44,147 nucleotides of DNA from Streptomyces plumbidurans (lineage in GTDB: Bacteria; Actinomycetota; Actinomycetes; Streptomycetales; Streptomycetaceae): positions 1-44,147 of the forward strand of contig NZ_JAFJSY010000080.1 in assembly GCF_019857225.1 (NCBI RefSeq). The letters are read 5' to 3'. Every line of letters begins with the position of its first letter. The stretch's first letter is position 1. The notes below the pieces were generated by a model. The model did no database searches. It had not been told where the DNA came from and saw nothing but the letters and a program-made list of their open reading frames with translations. Made by a program: the position numbers and the translations under genes. This document shows positions 41,301-44,147 of the stretch, piece after piece.

Positions 41301-41539
41301 CCGGCCCTCCTCGGCCCGTTTCTTTCTCCGGGCCGTCGCTCTGCGATGCGGACCGGCCCACCCCGAAACACGAACACCACGCGTGATGAGTTCCGCGTGA
41401 CGTCACATCCCGCATTCTTGCTGCCGTTACCGATTCGTGTCACTCGACTGTGGACAACTGGCTGCGATATGTCGGGTTTTACGACGCTTGGGCTCCAGCA
41501 TGCGCGGGTTTTGCGAAAAACGAGAAGGGCCGGGTGGGG
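41301..41539. promoter_or_regulatory. Promoter region of the MoxR operon with a DnaA box
   Basis: In this 239-nt gap, TGTGGACAA at 41449-41457 is the exact complement of TTGTCCACA, the Streptomyces DnaA-box consensus. GTGACGTCAC (41397-41406) is a perfect 10-bp palindrome. I see no other gene. The promoter itself could not be pinned down. Confidence 0.55.
41449..41457 (-). promoter_or_regulatory. DnaA box (TTGTCCACA) near MoxR operon
   Basis: The minus strand reads TTGTCCACA, a perfect Streptomyces DnaA-box consensus. It is a single box, 149 nt upstream of the MoxR GTG and 83 nt below the carbonic anhydrase stop. Single boxes occur outside oriC and can regulate genes. Chance occurrence cannot be excluded. 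Confidence 0.55.
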
Positions 41540-42085
41540 TCACTCGGGGTCGATCTCGCGCAGCAGGCCCGTCTTCACGTCGAACACGAAGCCGCGCACG
41601 TCGTCCCTGTGCAGCAGGAACGGGGAGGTGCGCACGCGCTGCATGGACTGCCGTACGTCCTGCTCGACGTCCCGGAAGGCCTCGACCGCCCAGGCGGGGC
41701 GCTGTCCGACCTCCATCTCCAGGTCGTGCCGGAAGTCCTCGGTGACGGCCTCCATGCCGCAGCCGGTGTGGTGGATGAGCACCACGCTGCGGGTGCCGAG
41801 CGCGCGCTGGCTGATGGTCAGGGAGCGGATCACGTCGTCGGTGACGACCCCGCCCGCGTTGCGGATGGTGTGGCAGTCGCCCAGTTCGAGGCCGAGCGCC
41901 TGGTGCAGGTCGAGGCGGGCGTCCATGCAGGCCACGACGGCGACGTGCAGGACGGGGTGGGCGTCCATGCCGGGGTCGGTGAAGGCGGCGGCATACCGTT
42001 CGTTCGCCTCGACGAGGCGGTCCGTCACCGTGCCGCCGCGTATGGCGCCCTGGGACTCGGTGGGGACGGATGCGGGAGTCGTCAT
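41540..42085 (-). CDS. Beta-class carbonic anhydrase
   Basis: This 181-residue enzyme interconverts carbon dioxide and bicarbonate. The zinc ligands are Cys53 in ACMDARLD, His106 and Cys109 in HHTGCG. Asp55 and Arg57 form the catalytic dyad. It resembles the short mycobacterial beta-class enzymes (Rv1284 type). The start is uncertain. ATG 42085 has TAACGT exactly 7 nt upstream (leaderless type). ATG 42148 has AGAGGA 5 nt upstream and would add a 21-residue, poorly conserved N terminus. It lies between the MoxR operon (downstream, same strand) and the divergent dcw cluster. Confidence 0.92.
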   Translation of the reverse strand: MTTPASVPTESQGAIRGGTVTDRLVEANERYAAAFTDPGMDAHPVLHVAVVACMDARLDLHQALGLELGDCHTIRNAGGVVTDDVIRSLTISQRALGTRSVVLIHHTGCGMEAVTEDFRHDLEMEVGQRPAWAVEAFRDVEQDVRQSMQRVRTSPFLLHRDDVRGFVFDVKTGLLREIDPE

Positions 42086-42503
42086 ACTCATGACGTTACT
42101 GGTCACCTGCGATTCGGTCGCGGTACGGGGACGGGAAAAGGCAGTCATCACAGTCCTCTTGTGAGGTACGCCACACGAGTGGTCGTAGTAGGGCCGTGCG
42201 GGTCGTTTTCCCGGATTTGCCACATCGCACGCATGCCGTTTCGCGACGCGCAGGCCGGTTGATTGACCGCGCGGGACCGTGGACTAAAGTGACGCGGAGC
42301 GGGAGGCGGTGCGCTCCCTGCTGGACTGACATTCCCGGAGGCCACACGCGGTGGGCGGCCTCCCCATGTGCGCGGCGCGTACGCAACGCTCGGCCTCCTC
42401 CCGCTCCCGGTCGGCTGACGCTCCCGGCGCCGGCAGACCTCCCCTTCTCGAGCGGGCGGGGACCCGGCGGTGCGTACGGCCGCGCCGGATCTGAGAGGGA
42501 CCC
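42086..42503. promoter_or_regulatory. Divergent carbonic anhydrase / dcw promoter region and rsmH leader
   Basis: No gene is seen here. TTGACC (42263-42268) and TAAAGT (42285-42290), 16-nt spacer, are a strong primary-sigma promoter that would start rsmH transcription near 42297. The leader of about 200 nt includes GGAGGCC (42337-42343) pairing with GGCCTCC (42357-42363). mraZ, which stands here in many bacteria, is absent. Confidence 0.75.
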
Positions 42504-43460
42504 TTGAGCGAGAGTCGACACGTCCCGGTGATGCTCCAGCGGTGCCTGGACCTGTTGGCCCCCGCCCTGCAGCGGCCCCAGGCCGTGGTCGTCGACTGCA
42601 CGCTCGGCCTCGGCGGACACAGCGAGGCCCTGCTGACCCGCTTCCCCGAGGCCCGGCTGGTCGCCCTCGACCGCGACAAGGAGGCCCTGCGCCTGTCCGG
42701 CGAGCGGCTCGCTCCCTTCGGCGAGCGGGCCACCCTGGTGCACGCCGTCTACGACGAGCTGCCGGACGTACTCGAAAGGCTCGGCATCGCGCGCGTGCAG
42801 GGCGTCCTGTTCGACCTCGGCGTCTCCTCCATGCAGCTCGACGAGGCCGACCGCGGCTTCGCCTACGCCCAGGACGCCCCGCTCGACATGCGCATGGACC
42901 AGACGACCGGCATGAGCGCCGCCGAGGTCCTCAACACCTACCCGCCCGGTGAGCTGGTGCGGATCCTGCGCGCGTACGGCGAGGAGAAGCAGGCCAAGCG
43001 GATCGTCGCGGCGATCGTGCGCGAGCGCGCCAAGGAGCCGTTCGACCACAGCGCGCGGCTCGTCGAGCTCATCCGGGACGCACTGCCGCAGGCCGCCAAG
43101 CGCACCGGCGGCAACCCGGCCAAGCGCACCTTCCAGGCCCTGCGCATCGAGGTCAACGGCGAGCTCTCGGTGCTGGAGCGGGCGATCCCGGCCGCCGTGG
43201 AGGCCCTCGACGTGGGCGGGCGGATCGCCGTCCTGTCGTACCACTCGCTGGAGGACCGCCTGGTCAAGCAGGTGTTCGCGGCCGGCGCCGCGAACACCGC
43301 CCCGCCCGGTCTGCCGGTCGTGCCCGAGCGCTACCAGCCCCGGCTCAAGCTGCTCACGCGCGGTGCCGAACTTCCGAGCGAGGAAGAGGTCGCCGAGAAC
43401 CGGCGCGCGGCACCGGCGAGGCTGCGCGGGGCCCAGCGCATCAGGGAGTCCGTCGAATGA
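42504..43460 (+). CDS. rsmH: 16S rRNA (cytosine-1402 N4) methyltransferase RsmH (MraW)
   Basis: This 318-residue enzyme methylates C1402 of 16S rRNA in the decoding centre. Motifs are HVPVMLQRCLDLL at the N terminus, DCTLGLGGHSEALL (SAM binding), LVALDRDKEAL, LFDLGVSSMQLDEADRGFAY in parts, NTYPPGELVRILRAYGEEKQAKRI in parts, and a C-terminal LSYHSLEDRLVK. The TTG start at 42504 has GAGAGGGA 3-5 nt upstream. It is first in the dcw cluster. Its stop overlaps the ATG of a 20-codon mini-ORF (ATGA) leading to ftsL. Confidence 0.97.
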   Translation: MSESRHVPVMLQRCLDLLAPALQRPQAVVVDCTLGLGGHSEALLTRFPEARLVALDRDKEALRLSGERLAPFGERATLVHAVYDELPDVLERLGIARVQGVLFDLGVSSMQLDEADRGFAYAQDAPLDMRMDQTTGMSAAEVLNTYPPGELVRILRAYGEEKQAKRIVAAIVRERAKEPFDHSARLVELIRDALPQAAKRTGGNPAKRTFQALRIEVNGELSVLERAIPAAVEALDVGGRIAVLSYHSLEDRLVKQVFAAGAANTAPPGLPVVPERYQPRLKLLTRGAELPSEEEVAENRRAAPARLRGAQRIRESVE

Positions 43461-43519
43461 GCGATGTGAACCAGTTCCAGGAGTGGGTTGGAAAACCGGA
43501 CTCGCTGGAGGGCGTGTGA
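43457..43519 (+). CDS. 20-codon mini-ORF bridging rsmH and ftsL
   Basis: This short frame begins at ATG 43457, overlapping the rsmH stop (ATGA). It encodes 20 residues starting MSDVNQFQEW and ends with TGA at 43517-43519, overlapping the ftsL GTG start (GTGA). Both overlaps are 4 nt. GGGAG lies 8 nt before the ATG. It is too short for usual gene callers. It may serve to keep ribosomes moving from rsmH to ftsL (coupling) or may encode a microprotein. I know of no family. The chance of both overlaps arising at random is low but not negligible. Confidence 0.6.
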   Translation: MSDVNQFQEWVGKPDSLEGV

Positions 43520-44103
43520 GCCAGAAACCCGAACTGAAGGGACGGGCCGCTCGGCTGGCACGGCTCTTCCCGGGACCGGCCAACCGCAGACAGGCGGCCC
43601 GCACCCCCTTCGTCCTCCTCGTCGTGCTCCTCCTGGGCGGCGGCCTCATCGGCCTCCTGCTGCTGAACTCCGCAGTCAGCGCGGGCTCGTTCAAGCTGGA
43701 CGACCTCCAGAAGGACACCAAGAGCCTCACCGACGAGGAACAGGCGCTCCAGCGGGACATCGACTCCTACTCCGCCCCGGAGGCCCTCCAGCGCCGCGCC
43801 CATGAGCTCGGCATGGTCCCCGGCGGGGACCCCGCGTTCCTGGATCCGAACGGCACCGTGAAGGGCGTGCCCTCGGCCGCCGCCGAGCAGTCCGCGGCCG
43901 AGCGGCCCCTCGTCCTGCTCCCGCCCGAGGCCCTGGAGTCCCAGCCGGAACCCGGCGCCTCCCCGACCCCGGCCGCGCCGCCCGACGAGGCGACGACACC
44001 GGCCGCGCTGCCCGAGCAGCCCACCACCCCCGCGGCCCTGCCCGCCCGGGCGACGACCCCGGCGGCCCTCTCCACCCCGACGACCACGACCCCCGGCAGG
44101 TGA
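43516..44103 (+). CDS. ftsL: Cell division protein FtsL
   Basis: This 195-residue bitopic membrane protein of the divisome has a short Arg-rich cytoplasmic N terminus, a transmembrane helix (about 30-51), and a periplasm-side heptad-like helix (52-100) that in the family pairs with FtsB. The end of this helix, ALQRRAHELGMVPG, is typical of actinobacterial FtsL. The tail (145-195) is Ala/Pro/Thr-rich with three near-identical 10-residue repeats (159-188). GTG 43516 overlaps the mini-ORF stop, and GGAGGG lies 3 nt upstream. It is followed by ftsI 5 nt after the stop. Confidence 0.94.
   Translation: MSQKPELKGRAARLARLFPGPANRRQAARTPFVLLVVLLLGGGLIGLLLLNSAVSAGSFKLDDLQKDTKSLTDEEQALQRDIDSYSAPEALQRRAHELGMVPGGDPAFLDPNGTVKGVPSAAAEQSAAERPLVLLPPEALESQPEPGASPTPAAPPDEATTPAALPEQPTTPAALPARATTPAALSTPTTTTPGR
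43990..44079 (+). repeat. 30-bp coding repeat, three copies, in ftsL tail
   Basis: Residues 159-188 are three consecutive 10-residue units with the shared core TTPAAL. At the DNA level (43990-44019, 44020-44049, 44050-44079) the copies differ at several synonymous and non-synonymous sites. The repeat lies in the extracytoplasmic tail. Confidence 0.85.
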
Positions 44104-44108
44104 CGGAA

Positions 44109-44147
44109 GTGTCCGACAGGGAACCGCAGCGCCGCCGCGTGCCGGGC
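44109..44147 (+). CDS. ftsI: Start of ftsI (penicillin-binding protein), cut by window edge
   Basis: Only 13 codons are visible, from GTG 44109, encoding MSDREPQRRRVPG. The identification rests on position: ftsI follows ftsL in the dcw cluster of Streptomyces. A purine-rich GGTGACGGAA precedes the start. The Arg-rich N terminus is consistent with an FtsI cytoplasmic end. Confidence 0.55.
   Translation, partial: MSDREPQRRRVPG

Noticed and set aside
42297..42503. A defined riboswitch in the rsmH leader
   Set aside because: Hairpins can be drawn (GGAGGCC/GGCCTCC) but I recognise no known aptamer, so it is listed only as a structured leader.

Overview
This window is a high-GC actinobacterial chromosome segment, almost certainly from Streptomyces. 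Codon third positions are strongly G/C, GTG and TTG starts are common, and the gene order matches the region upstream of the Streptomyces division and cell wall (dcw) cluster. From memory, the order also resembles the Mycobacterium tuberculosis Rv2163c-Rv2187 block: fadD15, an SRPBCC protein, an ArsA-like ATPase, plsC, a class II DAHP synthase, a Ser/Thr kinase with an Rv2175c-like protein, MTHFR, DUF3040, rsmH and ftsL. I see no insertion sequence, prophage, CRISPR array, tRNA, rRNA or biosynthetic gene cluster. This looks like vertically inherited core chromosome.

Layout. 1-9.6 kb: an acyl-CoA ligase cut by the window edge, a metallophosphoesterase, an SRPBCC protein, an ArsA-like P-loop protein, a DUF5304-type protein upstream of ROK glucokinase, an EEP-family phosphatase/nuclease, a coupled membrane protein and alpha/beta hydrolase pair, and an acyltransferase. 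9.6-17.1 kb: a NarL-type two-component system, a phosphofructokinase with PPi-type donor residues, a fused anthranilate synthase behind a complete trp attenuator (leader peptide with three adjacent Trp codons), a divergent class II DAHP synthase, and an iron pair made of Bfd under an iron box and convergent bacterioferritin. 17.2-27.3 kb: a molybdopterin oxidoreductase-like protein, a DUF4396 membrane protein with a copper-type operator, endonuclease IV, a PASTA Ser/Thr kinase, thiO-thiS-thiG under a TPP riboswitch, a ferredoxin-reductase-like flavoprotein behind a palindromic operator, an Rv2175c-like DNA-binding protein, thiE and metF.

27.3-36.3 kb: a membrane protein with a prion-like Tyr/Gly/Gln-rich tail, a CrtI-like FAD enzyme, a 478-nt unexplained intergenic stretch, an ABC-YhgE-TetR operon with a TetR-type operator, a HEPN protein, a methyltransferase and DUF3040. 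36.3-44.1 kb: a coupled MoxR-DUF58-transglutaminase operon, a beta-carbonic anhydrase, and the start of the dcw cluster (rsmH, a 20-codon mini-ORF, ftsL, first codons of ftsI). mraZ is not present upstream of rsmH.

The functional theme is primary metabolism and envelope biology. Chorismate and tryptophan supply, thiamine and methionine/folate metabolism, glycolytic entry, iron storage and release, and the switch into septal wall synthesis lie close together. They carry several readable control elements (attenuator, riboswitch, iron box, metal operator, TetR palindromes) and a striking number of probable leaderless promoters.
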